A stretch of 64,000 bases of DNA, taken from contig QXVZ01000327.1 in assembly GCA_008931825.1 (NCBI GenBank), forward strand, positions 143,339 through 207,338, written 5' to 3'. The DNA is from Phallusia fumigata. Its lineage: Eukaryota; Chordata; Ascidiacea; Phlebobranchia; Ascidiidae. The first letter of the stretch is position 1, and every line of letters begins with the position of its first letter. This document shows positions 24,074 through 35,600 of this stretch, piece by piece. Made by a program: the position numbers and the translations under genes. The notes beneath the pieces were generated by a model that ran no database searches, was not told the DNA's origin, and worked only from the letters and a program-made list of their open reading frames with translations.

Positions 24074-25633
24074 TTAGGAAATATCACAAATACCAAATTG
24101 TGACAAGCAATTAAGTAACCAAGAAATTGTAACAGTGCAGACTTTGCCCTGTTGTATTATCCTTGGTAAAGACTTTTGCGAAGGATCATACACTACATAA
24201 TAAGTAAAAAAGTACTGTTGTGTGTCAGGTGTAGCATGATAAGGTACCTTAGTACATGCCTGAACACAATCACTATCTGGTTTTGGGGACCGAACCAACA
24301 ACATACCATCAGCAGCTTTTATTAATTCTCCAAGTTGGCTTTTACTGGGATAAGGTGGGGAAAACTGGCCATGCAAATAAAAATGACAACCATTGAATAA
24401 TCGGGGCAACTGTCTAAGTTGACTGGTTGTGGAACGAAGTGGGCCCCCTATGTTTGCATCCTCCAAACACCCTTTGATTTGAAAACTTGCTTCATCTGAC
24501 CATTTACCTTTGGCTATGCACTCATCCATCCAATTCTCAGACAAAATCCAAGCTCCACAGGCCATAGCCTGCAAATACTTTAATGTTCTTTTTGCTCTTC
24601 CAGACTCATTAACACAAGTAATAAAATGTGTGACTGAGATTGCATTGTTTTTAACCATGTTGAACTGCATGCATCGATTAAAACTTGAGATTTTTGCATC
24701 ATTAATTGAGGAAGAAAATGCCAAGGTGGCTTCATCTGGGATTATAACAGCACTTACAGCAGTAGCTACTGGGCCTCGCAATGGTTGGCATGATGAGAGC
24801 AACTCTTTCATTTCATCACTTTTTGCAAATAATTTTGCTGTTTTGCCTTCAGCATTTCTAAGATTAACATTTGCTCCACGCTCTAACAGCAACTTAACAG
24901 TTTCTATTTTATGATTGGCCACTGCATCCATAAGTGGTGTGTCATTGCCATGACCCGGAATATCAATTAAAGCACCAGAGTCCAATAACTTTTGCACAAT
25001 GTCAGTAAACCCACGGATGCAGGCTTCATGTAAAGGAGACCATCCAGCATTATCTTTGGCATTCACATTAGCACCATCTTTAATTAATTCTGTCAACGTT
25101 TCTAATCTGCCATTGATTGCTGCCAAATGCAGGTTGCTTTCCCCCTTCTTGTTTTTTTGGCAACTCCTTGATACATTTCTCAAAGCCAATTCTGAGGTAT
25201 TTTTAGAGTTTTTTGGGGTCACCAATGGTTTTACGGTCTTCAAAACTTTAGCAGCTGGCGAAGTAAATGTTTCATCTGCTTTGTGTTTGTTTGGTTTCTG
25301 TTGTTGATTATTATTCGCAGTGTTCATTGTTTTTTGGGGGGTACTAACAGATTTAGAAGACATTTGCAATGAGTCAAGGTGGCCTTTCATCTGCAAACAC
25401 GTGTTTGCAACATTCTGCAACTTTCTACTAACAGTTTTATCCTGAACCCACAGGGGTATAGAGCAGGTTGGGCAGTTTGACGCATGTTTAACACAAGACA
25501 AGCAAAACATGTGGTCACAATTACACAAACTCACAGGTTCTGTTGTGAAGTTTTTGCATGCATGACATCGCAATAAATCTTCAAGATTTTTAAGGGCTTC
25601 AGTAGTCTGTGGAAAAACTTCTGGTTTACTCAT
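24074..25633 (-). CDS. BARD1: BRCA1-associated RING domain protein 1 (BARD1), single exon
   Basis: The 519-aa product has the full BARD1 order. A RING finger is at about residues 23-57 (CHAC, CNCDH, CLSC, CPTC). Ankyrin repeats span about 164-280, with SPLHEACIRGFTDIVQKLL and DTPLMDAVANHKIETVKLLL. Tandem BRCT domains run from about 290 to the end and carry RSPKPDSD. BARD1 pairs with BRCA1 through the RING region as a nuclear ubiquitin ligase; the ankyrin repeats read histone H4 unmethylated at K20 and the BRCT pair reads damaged chromatin. Human BARD1 has 777 aa in 11 exons; here the linker between RING and ankyrin repeats is much shorter and there is no intron in the coding region. A small gene ends 175 bp upstream on the same strand. 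Confidence 0.94.
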   Translation of the reverse strand: MSKPEVFPQTTEALKNLEDLLRCHACKNFTTEPVSLCNCDHMFCLSCVKHASNCPTCSIPLWVQDKTVSRKLQNVANTCLQMKGHLDSLQMSSKSVSTPQKTMNTANNNQQQKPNKHKADETFTSPAAKVLKTVKPLVTPKNSKNTSELALRNVSRSCQKNKKGESNLHLAAINGRLETLTELIKDGANVNAKDNAGWSPLHEACIRGFTDIVQKLLDSGALIDIPGHGNDTPLMDAVANHKIETVKLLLERGANVNLRNAEGKTAKLFAKSDEMKELLSSCQPLRGPVATAVSAVIIPDEATLAFSSSINDAKISSFNRCMQFNMVKNNAISVTHFITCVNESGRAKRTLKYLQAMACGAWILSENWMDECIAKGKWSDEASFQIKGCLEDANIGGPLRSTTSQLRQLPRLFNGCHFYLHGQFSPPYPSKSQLGELIKAADGMLLVRSPKPDSDCVQACTKVPYHATPDTQQYFFTYYVVYDPSQKSLPRIIQQGKVCTVTISWLLNCLSQFGICDIS

Positions 25634-25808
25634 AATTGTATATTTAATTCAATAATCTGTTCTGTTATTTCCGTCTGAAACTTCAAAATAAAAGCTATTG
25701 TATTGTTATTAGTGCTGGATGTCTTCACCATTATGCAAATAAAGCAAAGAAACGGTTGCCTAACATGAATTCTATTTAGTTACTGCACCTGTTAACAACA
25801 ATTGTTTT

Positions 25809-26772
25809 TCATTCTAAACAGAAAAACATGTTAAACCTAAACTGCCATGGGGTTGTTAAAATTCGTGCCTTTTGTACATCAATCCCTGTTGTAAATGAAA
25901 AATTAGCAAAATCATTTGCCAAAATTATAACCAGATGATCTGAATCATTGAGACACAAAACACCAATCCCAAACCATCTCTGGTCAACCTGCATAAAACA
26001 ATGTAGCCAAGTATAACTATTTTAAAGTAGTCACAAATATCTAGATTTTCCACAACACAGGATGAGGATCAAAAGACTTCACACAAATTAATTTTTGTGA
26101 TTTTGAATTTTTTCAACATTTTAGCTTGTTACGTATTTTTAAAATTTCGCATGATATTTTTGAAAAACCCTTTAAGTGCTGTCTTTACGGTACCTTTAAA
26201 AAGTGATAAGACAAAGTTTCCGAAACGATAATTAAAAAAGAAAAATCAAACAATTGCCAAACACGAAGCTAAGTGGTGAAATCTGGAATGAAATAGATCA
26301 CAGGCTTCCCTATATCTCTGCGTAACAACATAGGTCACGCGTCATTAAACATGACGTCATAAATATCGGAACGGTTCTGTTTTATTGAAATTAAACCTAC
26401 GTAACAGATACAATTAAACCTTAAATAAGATGTACGCTTTGTAAGCCTGTTGTATTTCTTGATTATTAAACTGGACGCCCCCTGCCCCCAACCAAAAAGT
26501 TTTTTACACACTTAAAATTGACTTACAGTTTCAACATGTGGGCACCTAAGTTCATTTACTAAATTCCCTACATGAATGGTTTTACCGTTTTTCTTATGAG
26601 AGTTGTGATTTAATGTCTTTAGGTAACTGTACACAATATTCGTTTCCGTCTGTTTATCCGTTACCCGTTAACGGGCGTTAAGTTCTACCAGTCACCTTCT
26701 GAAGAATTCCTCAAAGGGATGTGTACCGGCGTTCCATTCTAAAACCTTGTATTTGAAAATCAAATATACCAT
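25809..26772 (-). CDS. Unknown small protein, three exons
   Basis: Three minus-strand exons (26772-26696, 26626-26527, 25988-25809) join in phase through GT-AG introns into a 118-aa protein. It starts MVYLIFKYKVLEW and ends NMFFCLE. The junction phases agree (2, then 0), and the second and third exons read HVGNLVNELRCPHVET then VDQRWFGIGVLCL without interruption. I do not recognise the family; alternating hydrophobic strands could form a small beta-rich domain. The first exon is the weakest part of the model, since it needs a 69-bp intron and the first ATG was taken. The stop lies 175 bp before BARD1 on the same strand, so the two could share a transcript. Confidence 0.55.
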
Positions 26773-27798
26773 AGCGACCACGGACGTCGATAGCTATATA
26801 TTTCCAAAATACCGATTAAAAATGAACCAAATTTGAACCTTATTACGACGAACTGCAAATGACATAAGATTAACGTCAATAATCAGTTCAGATTTATATG
26901 TCGTCGCACGTCAAAATCTAGGAACGAAATAAATTTGAACGACAGAAATTGTCTTAAAGATGGACCTTCAGACGACGTACCAGAATGGCCGAAAACTTGA
27001 CATATAACTGTAGTTCCTATATTTAGGCCAGCTCCAAACGTGACGTGAGTTTAAAATAACTCTTTCTGCGTTCGAACCTCATGAAGAAAAAGATTTACCA
27101 TCTGAGCAGTAATAGTTTTTAACCTTGTGGTAACTACCCACAGGTTGAGTAATGACAGGGTAGCAGGTGGATAAAAACCTGAAAGGTAAGCTAAAAATAT
27201 AGAACTATAGCACAAGAAAATCCGTTCGGTATGTGTACGATAGACTGACCGTTTTGCGGGTGCTGTAACGTGCGCCAACGCAACACCCATTCTGTGTACA
27301 GCCTCGTAATTGATGTGGTAAAACCACGTCAAAAACAATGTATCTTTGGCATGTTGTACAGGGGTAAGCTAAATAAAATTAATTTGAAGCGGGGCTGTTC
27401 ACAAATTCTTCACAAATAAACAAATAAATCAGTTGTTTCGCACCAAGATTTAGCAAGAAGCTACACTCCATCCTATTAGAATACTGCAACCTTCCGATAT
27501 TGGGCTGATTGTGTGAGCGTGATGTATGTCAATGAGATGTCAAGTGCAAAGTGTTTTCATTGCATAAAACATGCTCCGCAAATGAAGGTTTTGAGAAAAA
27601 AGCAACAGAACCGGTGTTGAATTAAGCTTGCTATTCTCTGTGCTCTCAATCATGAAATACCAACTATATTCCGGCTAAATGAAGGAACGCATTTTTCATT
27701 GAATTTGTGCGCCCAGCTGGAGTTTGTTGCAATTAAGTTTTGTGGTTTTGTGGGACAAAAGAAACCCCCGCATCTATAGTATTGATTTTTTTTATTTT
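26773..27798. other. Intergenic, no gene recognised
   Basis: No domain-bearing frame is found. A 95-codon minus-strand frame at 27051-27338 has no recognisable domain or splice support. The H2B-like gene's 3' flank at the right side shows an aataaa-containing A-rich stretch just after its stop. Confidence 0.45.
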
Positions 27799-28191
27799 TT
27801 ACTGACTAATATAAAAGCTTTTTGATTTGACTACGGCCTTCGTTCCTTCAGACACAGCATGTTTTTGAAGTTCCCCAGGCAGCACACGACGCACAGCGCT
27901 TTGTATGTCATCTTCAGTCAGTGTTGTTCGATTTGCTTCTTTCATAATGCTGGATGCCGACTTTGCGAGAGTCACAAACATTTGGTTTATCATAACGTTC
28001 ATCGAATCCAGGGCTTGTGGTGTTATACCTGTGTCGTCGTACACTTCTTTTAAAATTTTAATTAAATAGCTTCGGAAATCTTCAAGGTCCTTAGTTGATT
28101 TTCGTCTCGAAGGCCCGCTTGAACTGCCCGTTGAGGTTGAACACCTTGAACTTTGACTTGAAGAACGACATTGATGTTTGCTTTTTGCCAT
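27799..28191 (-). CDS. Divergent histone H2B variant
   Basis: The 130-aa intronless product has the H2B histone fold: FRSYLIKILKEVYDDTGI, then a divergent alpha-2 helix, TLTEDDIQSAVRRVLPGEL and KHAVSEGTKAV, the classic H2B C-terminal helix. The N-terminal tail is unusual: residues 1-31 are Ser-rich and Arg-containing (SSSQSSRCSTSTGSSSG) rather than Lys-rich, with two cysteines. The centre differs strongly from canonical H2B (LDSMNVMINQMFVTLAKSASS). The 3' flank lacks the usual histone stem-loop but has an A-rich aataaa stretch within about 15 bp of the stop, which suggests a polyadenylated, replication-independent message. This fits a testis- or oocyte-type variant such as those of the mammalian H2B.W/H2B.L kind, but orthology cannot be told. 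Confidence 0.9.
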   Translation of the reverse strand: MAKSKHQCRSSSQSSRCSTSTGSSSGPSRRKSTKDLEDFRSYLIKILKEVYDDTGITPQALDSMNVMINQMFVTLAKSASSIMKEANRTTLTEDDIQSAVRRVLPGELQKHAVSEGTKAVVKSKSFYISQ

Positions 28192-29645
28192 TGTAGAGAT
28201 ATTTCAGGAATTATCCTGGTGAGTTTTGAACACCTGCGTTGGAAAACCGTTTTTTACCGCCACAGGTTATCCAGAGGTTGTGACACCGAGACAACTGTAT
28301 CGAATCCGAATGTTGTTTGTCAGAATATTTAACGACGACCAGGGTAGAACTGATTCTTAAGCGGCGGTAAAGACAAGTCATATGTGCTTTATTATGAGAA
28401 ACAATGGGCGTTCATAAAGTCAAACCGGAGGAAAACACAAATCGGATTGCTTGTCAACATCGGAATTGCATACACAATGATTCTATGTGTATACATAATT
28501 CAAATTGAAACTTATTCCAAAGGCATTTTTACCCTACTGCAGACGATATTTGGGAAATTAACACGGTTAATTCGATTTCAGCTTGTAAACTCGATCGGGC
28601 ATGTAAATACGTTTATTAATTACTTCCAAGTTCAATCACACTTACTTTTTGCCGATTTTCACCAAACACTGTTTATAGCCTTCAAACTGCAGTATTTCCT
28701 TACCTTTGCTGTTATCAATCCAGTAGTTACAATTAAAATTGATTTTTTTCGTTTCCCATAGGTTTCTATACTGTTGTGATGTCACCATAGCTGATTTGTT
28801 ACGACACAGCACGGTAATCCTTGAACTTGTAGATCCCTAATTGAACCCGGTCCACAAAAAAGCTTCGGGATATTTCCATCTTTATTAACATGTAAAAAAC
28901 ATTTGGAAACAAAACTTCGGTTTTATTCCAAAACCTTGGAATTTACTAAAATGTGCGAAATTTCAATAGCTTTTTGTTTTTAATTGTCCTACAGCGACAT
29001 CGAGTGATTCATTTTAATTTTAGGGGTAAATGTTTTCTGAGAAACACCCACAAAATAGGCACAGACCCCGTAGCACAGCTGTGACTTAGCTGTGGCGCGG
29101 ATGATAGTATGTATAGTATAGTTACGAAATAGATGCATTTTGTTACATGGTTATGTTTACTGTTCTGTCATACCTAAAGAAAAGAGTTGTATCAAGTTTA
29201 CAGAATGGGGAAATTTTTTAGGCTCTCCAGTCTCACTCTCCGCTGATTATGAAGCAATGATTGTCCATTTCATTCAATACAAGGGTAGACTAATGATTGC
29301 TATGGTATTTTCAAAACGGGAATTTTTGAATGTTTAGTAAAAATTAGAATACTAGGTTTCTTGCTTTTATATGGGCTAATGATCATAACTATTTGAGTAC
29401 TTAAATAGCCTTGGAGTGAAGGCACATTTAATCAAAAGATGAATACTTTTTTGAGCTTTGAGCAGTGCATGTACAAGAAACAAATTTTGCTGCTTTACTT
29501 ATCTATAATCATTTGTGATCAAGCATCAGGGAACAAGACATATATACTTATAAGTAAACTTGATTTGCAGGAAAAAATGTTTTACTTTAGTTGCATCATG
29601 AAAAAAGTTAGGATGATGTGAAAGGTTTGTAGAAAACAAGTAATT
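28192..29645. other. Spacer between H2B variant and PHACTR
   Basis: This spacer separates two divergently transcribed genes and should contain both promoters. A 125-codon frame at 28384-28761 has no ATG near its start and no recognisable domain. A PHACTR 5' untranslated exon may lie here. Confidence 0.45.
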
Positions 29646-32600
29646 ATGTCAAGCCTTCCTCGGAATTATCATCCTACCTCAACTGATCAGGAGGATGAAA
29701 ACAGAGATCCCAACATAGGTGTGTAAGCAACAAACAAAAAAGCATTCTAACCAATTTGGAGATGGTTCTCCTCATGCTAGTTGAACCTGTTATGTACCAG
29801 CCTGCCTTAAAAAAATATGTTGATTTATGTTCTATGATGAAAATCCTTTCTCTAAACTATCTGGTGATTGTAAAACACTGATAAATGCATTAAAATAAGA
29901 CTTACCACTGCCAGAGTCAGTCCTATTCACTGATGAATACCTGGAATTTGTCTGTTAACTTTTCATGCAAAAGCATGGTGTCATTTGCATGTGACAATTT
30001 CTATGTAAACACACTATGCACATGTTATACCTCATTATTATTTCACCTAATTGTGGGGACTCTGTTGCATTGTAAATCAGTCCCCGTTTCTGTAGCCTTA
30101 TTGTTAACCTGATCAAATGACTTCTTTTTTCACCTAAAATTTTTAAATTTAAGTTATAACAGCCAGAAAGCTTTGTGAAGTGGCAATTACGTTTTTAATT
30201 AATCTACTCTTTAAGTCTTTGTCTTGTGTTCCAATGATTTTTTTTTATTTTGGTAGAAGCTGCAAAAGAAGATGACACACCTTCTGAAAATGCAAAATTA
30301 CGTAAAGATAAAGCACAGAGTAATTGGAAAAGAATATTTCAACCTTGGAAATGGAAAAGAAAGAAAAAAAGTGAACAGTTCATTAAAACCGCGACAGGTA
30401 TCAAAAAGTTTCTGTTGTAAAATCTGTCACATTCAATAATGGTTTTTGGTGATGAATTAATTTTGTGACCTGTCAAAAGCTTTCAGGTTACCATTTATTT
30501 TTAGTTCTGGAAAGAAAAATATCCGTTCGAAGCAGCAGAGATGAACTATTGAAAAAGGGTCTACTTCAAGAAAATAATGGAAATATTGGTATGCACGGCT
30601 CCGGATAAAATCGTTGCATTTTTGTTAAGTTTGGGTCTAAATTATCAAGCATGCAACTAAATTTATTTTGCAAACACTGTCTTTTTATAAATCTTAAGGC
30701 ATCGAAGAGGAGCAGGATGTCCCATATGAGCGCCCAGAGCCTCTAGGGGGACCTAGACTGCCTTCTGTGTCATCCAGTGTTTCAGATGGCTCATCAGAAA
30801 AGAGCCATGGCAGCAATTCGAATATAAGGTCAGCTGGAAGTGATCCATTAGTGCAGAGAAGAAGAGACAACATGCCAAAACCCTCTGCGGATTTTACTGG
30901 TGAGCAAATTCCTTTTGTGTGGCAATAAATTTACAGCTTGTATGATGCGCACTTTTATTGTATCACACAAGTTACATTCAACAAGGCATGGATATTTTAA
31001 GGCACTAATGATATTTCCTTTTATTCAAACTACACATTTGAATTAATTACAAATCACACATTATCCTGGTTGTGTTTTTAGATTCAGGTTCAACCCGTGG
31101 CACGAAAAATTCTGATGGTATTTCCAGCTTAACCTCTCAAATGAATCGCAACCGCATAAAATCGCAACCTGATGAAAGATCTAGACAGCCAGTCTACATG
31201 TAATTACACTTAACTTACCTATTTACTCACATACTTTTATTTCCCAAGTTTTTACTACAATCATATTGCATAGACATCGCAAGTCGCCATCTGATGAACT
31301 TTCAAGGGAAAGTGAATTTGCAGCTCGAAACCATACACATCGACATTCATATCAAATTGCAACCCATGGTTACAGTATGAGTGATGCTTCTGTTGGTCGC
31401 TTTCAAATGTCAAATTCAAGTGGCAATGAAATGGCTGTTGGAATAATTGGCACAGGCCGAGGCCCCAGTGACAGTCGAGGCACTTCTGATCCTGCAAGTT
31501 CAAGACCGGCACCTCAGCCCATGATGAGGTCACATGTAAAGCAGACCCAGTCAAATCCAGGTATGGGACGAGAACCACAGGATAGAGGCGACAGTGGAGA
31601 CTCATACCGTGGTCCCCACACCACAGCATCATCTCTACCCCCCACATTGGCTGCTCGCTTGTCACAGGACTTATCCAAAGCAATTTCTGGGAATATTTTA
31701 CACCAACTATCTGCAACTGCACAAAGGCCCACTGAACCAAGGACTACTAACACAGATAAGGCGATGCAACCCCCAAACTCCCAGACAAAACATTCCACAC
31801 TTCCACCTTCTAACAAAAAGTATGTGACTGAAACTAATTTGTTACCTAAATTATTTTGTACAACAGCGGTTATCAAAAACTTAGGCAGCATAAGTTACAG
31901 ATCATATAGACACAGCTGCAATGCAATGTTGATAAACTTGAGGCCCATTTTATGGAGTTTTTGTACAAAAAAAGTTTTATAGTTTTTATTACAGTACGAT
32001 GTTTTTTAACAGCACTTTTAAGTACGTGGAGGAAAATGCAAACAGAAGTTCCACTTTACCAGACAGCCATTCTCTACCTGCTGGACAAAGACCAATTGCT
32101 GCCAAACGCACACATGTTGTAAGTGAAGTTTGCGAGAGAGAGTGCTGTTTAATGTCTATGTCATGTAAATTAAGCTCTAAACAAAGTAATGACTTTATAT
32201 AGAGTCAAAATGTGCCAGGAGGTACTAATCAGACCTTGTCTACAAAGCCCCAACCACCCAAACCACCACCAAAGCCATCTAAGCAAGTTATTTCACAGGT
32301 ATTAGTCAATTTTTAATGCACAGATTTGCACAACACCAGAAAACATCATGTGTGTAAAATTATGTCGATAATTAGCAGATGTCGGATCAAACGAGATCCA
32401 GCCATCAACCTGTTGAAGTTTTCCACAACAGCCAGGTTCCACCATCTGCACCTGCTCCACCTCCTCAACACAGCAAACCCCACTTTCATAAATCCAATGA
32501 TGGTTTGTTTTGATACAAATTGTACAGATTTTCAGTGTGTTAATTCTATTAAAAACTTTTAGAAATGCCACCATCAAAGCCAGACCTCAATGGACCAGTG

Positions 32601-35600
32601 ATGTTTGCAGGCAGTGCTGAAATCATTCAAAGGACAACTCAAATAAAGATTCCACAGTTAGTTGTCCTTTATTCCTTGTTAAACTTTTATTTGCAAAAAT
32701 TACAGAGGTCGTTAGTATTGTTTAACCAAACATTCTTCTAGGTACCACCCTTTTTAGAAACAAAAACATTGCTAGCTACAGACAGTGCACACTGTTTCGA
32801 CCTCCCCCCCCCCCCCCCCCCCCCCCGTGACAGGACATTGGCCGTTTAGGCTAGTTGCTGCATGTTAATTATTCTACACCTGTTTGAAAAGGCAAACAAA
32901 CCAAGTCCATTTTTCTTTGCAGGTACATTCGAAACAACTTTGACCCTCCTTCAAATGACCCCAGTATTCCAGCAAGTAATGATTCCTTACGCAACCGTTA
33001 TGATGTTGATTCAGATTCTGATTCATCTGGGCCTATACTGTACAGAGATGATGAAGAGGAAGAAGAAGAGGAAGAGGAAGGTAAAACATGATTTTAGTAA
33101 AATTCGAAGCCCAAAACAAACCAAATGGTTCTCAAAAAGATTTGCAAGCACTTCCTTGAATTGCAACTTTATAAGGACTGCTTATCCACTTCCTAAAATA
33201 CATATGAACCCAAGTGCCCCATCCTGTTAAACCAGAAATATCTATTTTTGTATTTCAGGGGGCATATTAAGCATACTAAATTGTTAAAAATGTAAAAAAA
33301 GTTCTACATACTTGCAACTTTATGGGCAAGGCAAGCTACTGTATGTTTCTTCCTTTGCGCAAGAATCTGATTATTACTTTATGCATGTAATGACTGCCAG
33401 TTTTATAATGCTGTTTTTTGCCTTGGGCACTAGCATGCCTAACATCAATATCACGATTTGAAGGGGCCCAAAATCAATTATTGCTTTAGCTGAAGCAAAG
33501 AATCAATACAATCTGCGTGGTTATCCAGTCACAGTTTTTAAGTTACAAGAACACTGGGGGGAATTTAGATAAATATTCTCAAATTGTGTCATGAGTCACA
33601 GCTTCCTGATTTATGCAAAATGTTTCAGGCCCTTCACTAGAATGAAGGCAGATAGTAGAAGGCTGTTTGTTGTTGTAATTAGTAGGTGTTTTGTTTTATG
33701 GTGGGTCGCTTAGGCTGCTGATCACAGTCAGGTAGAAAGGAAGTCAGTTGTTATCAAGTTTGCTACTTCACATCTTGTAAAAACAATAGCAAATAATGGC
33801 AGAAGTGAAATGTATTAAGAGTAAACAGTAAGGTAGGTTATTCCATGCAAACAAGAGGCCAGTAGTCAAGTGAAACTGTTTTGTTGTTTTGGCAAATATA
33901 TTTGTGTGCAAAGTTTAATTCTGTTTGTCCTAATGTTTAAGTTGTCACACGTTATGCCACTGCACAAGTTTTTTAAAAAAGTTTTTAAAGGTATGTTTAT
34001 ACTATGTAGTAGGCATTATAAAAATGCACAATATTCAATTTTTGTGTTGCTACAGTGCAACTGCTAAAACAACTGGAAAGTATGCCGGTCATAATAAACT
34101 AGGAGAGCAGTTTACCGAGTAAAAAAGTAAAAACCTGGATGTGGAAGATTCCCTAATGTTCTTACACGTTTTTGTGTTTTCAGATGAAAACTCTGGAGGT
34201 TTGGCTGCCAAAGTTGCTCGGCGTGATACACTTGCCCTTCGCTTGGCAAACCGACCAGATAAAAAAGAGCTAGAAGAAAGAAATATTATTGCCAGCCCAC
34301 CAAAATCAGATGAAGAACGTTCAGCCCTTAAGATAAATCTCACCAGGTAATTTAAAAGGTTTTAAGTCAAAGTAGCAAACTCACTTTTCCAGGATATTAT
34401 TCTTTATTTTTGCAATGTTTACCTTTAGGCTTGTGTGTTTATCAGGTAGTTCTAAAATCCAGCAGCAATGATAGCCAATTCCGTGTCCAATATTGGGTGT
34501 AAACAATACCCAACATTTCGCTTTGAGTCCCTCCCAGAAGGTGGAAAACTCTGACTAATAGTGGGACAATGGGTGTGTTTAGGAAATATTGCTGTCTTTT
34601 TTGAGAACCTCTGCAGTTTTGTTCCAAATGGCTAAATTGTTTAACAAAGATTTTTTTCTAAAAAGGCTGCCCCAAAAGACTTAAATTGACTAATAAAGGC
34701 AAAAATCAATTTCAAACTGCTGTTTATGTGTTCATAAAACATACTATTTGTTTTTATGGGTCCCCTTCCATGAAGGGGACACATATTGTTTTTACTCTGT
34801 TTTTTTTTTTTCTTTCTTTCTTTTTTTCTTTTTTTCTTTTTTTCTGTCTAACGCGAGTTTGTTCCCACGTTTTAGCCATGAAGGAGTCGTCCAAATTTCT
34901 TCAAATTTTCACACATGATAGATGTTTATCTGAAGTTGTGCACTGTCAACTTTTTACCCCAATTCACCCATCGGTTCACCCACAGGCCCCCAAAATGTAA
35001 AATTTTTGAAACGGCAATATTTACCAAAGTAAGTTACCTAGAAGTTTTCTATTTTGATAGCTGGTACAGTGGAATGTATTGTAATGTATTTTGTAACTTT
35101 TGTTTCGATTTACCCTTTTTTTGCCTTTTTAACCCCCAAAATTCCGTTTTTTCTTACTCGAGTTTGTTCCCACGTTTTGGTCAAGAAAGAGTCGTTCAAA
35201 TTTCTTTGTATTTTCACATGTGATAGATGGGTATCTGAAGTTGTGCACTGACAATTTTTTACCACTGTTTACCCTTAGGTTCACCCACAGGCCCCCAAAA
35301 CGTAAAATTTTTAAAACAGCTATATTTAACACAGTAAGTCACCTAGAAGTTTCCTATTTTGATAGTTGATACAATGCAAAGTATTTTAAAGTTTTTTGTG
35401 ACTTTTATTTGGATTCACCAATTTTTTTACCTTTTTAACCCCAAATATTTAGTTTTTTGTTTACANAAAACATCATTTTGAGGTGGTAGTGTATGTGGAA
35501 TGAAAATTTGGAGAACGCCACCTCTCTAGTTTTATCATGGTGGTGGGTTATCAGTTTTGTTTGACCCCATAGCCCCAGCAGTAACCCCGCTACTAGTCCC

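Noticed and set aside
24510-24914. 134-codon plus-strand open frame
   Set aside because: It lies antisense within BARD1, whose ankyrin and BRCT motifs are on the other strand.
28384-28761. 125-codon plus-strand open frame as a gene
   Set aside because: No ATG at the start of the frame, no domain, and composition typical of AT-rich non-coding sequence.
31261-31740. 159-codon minus-strand open frame
   Set aside because: It is antisense to the large PHACTR exon 6 (31274-31819), whose sense frame fits splice phases on both sides.
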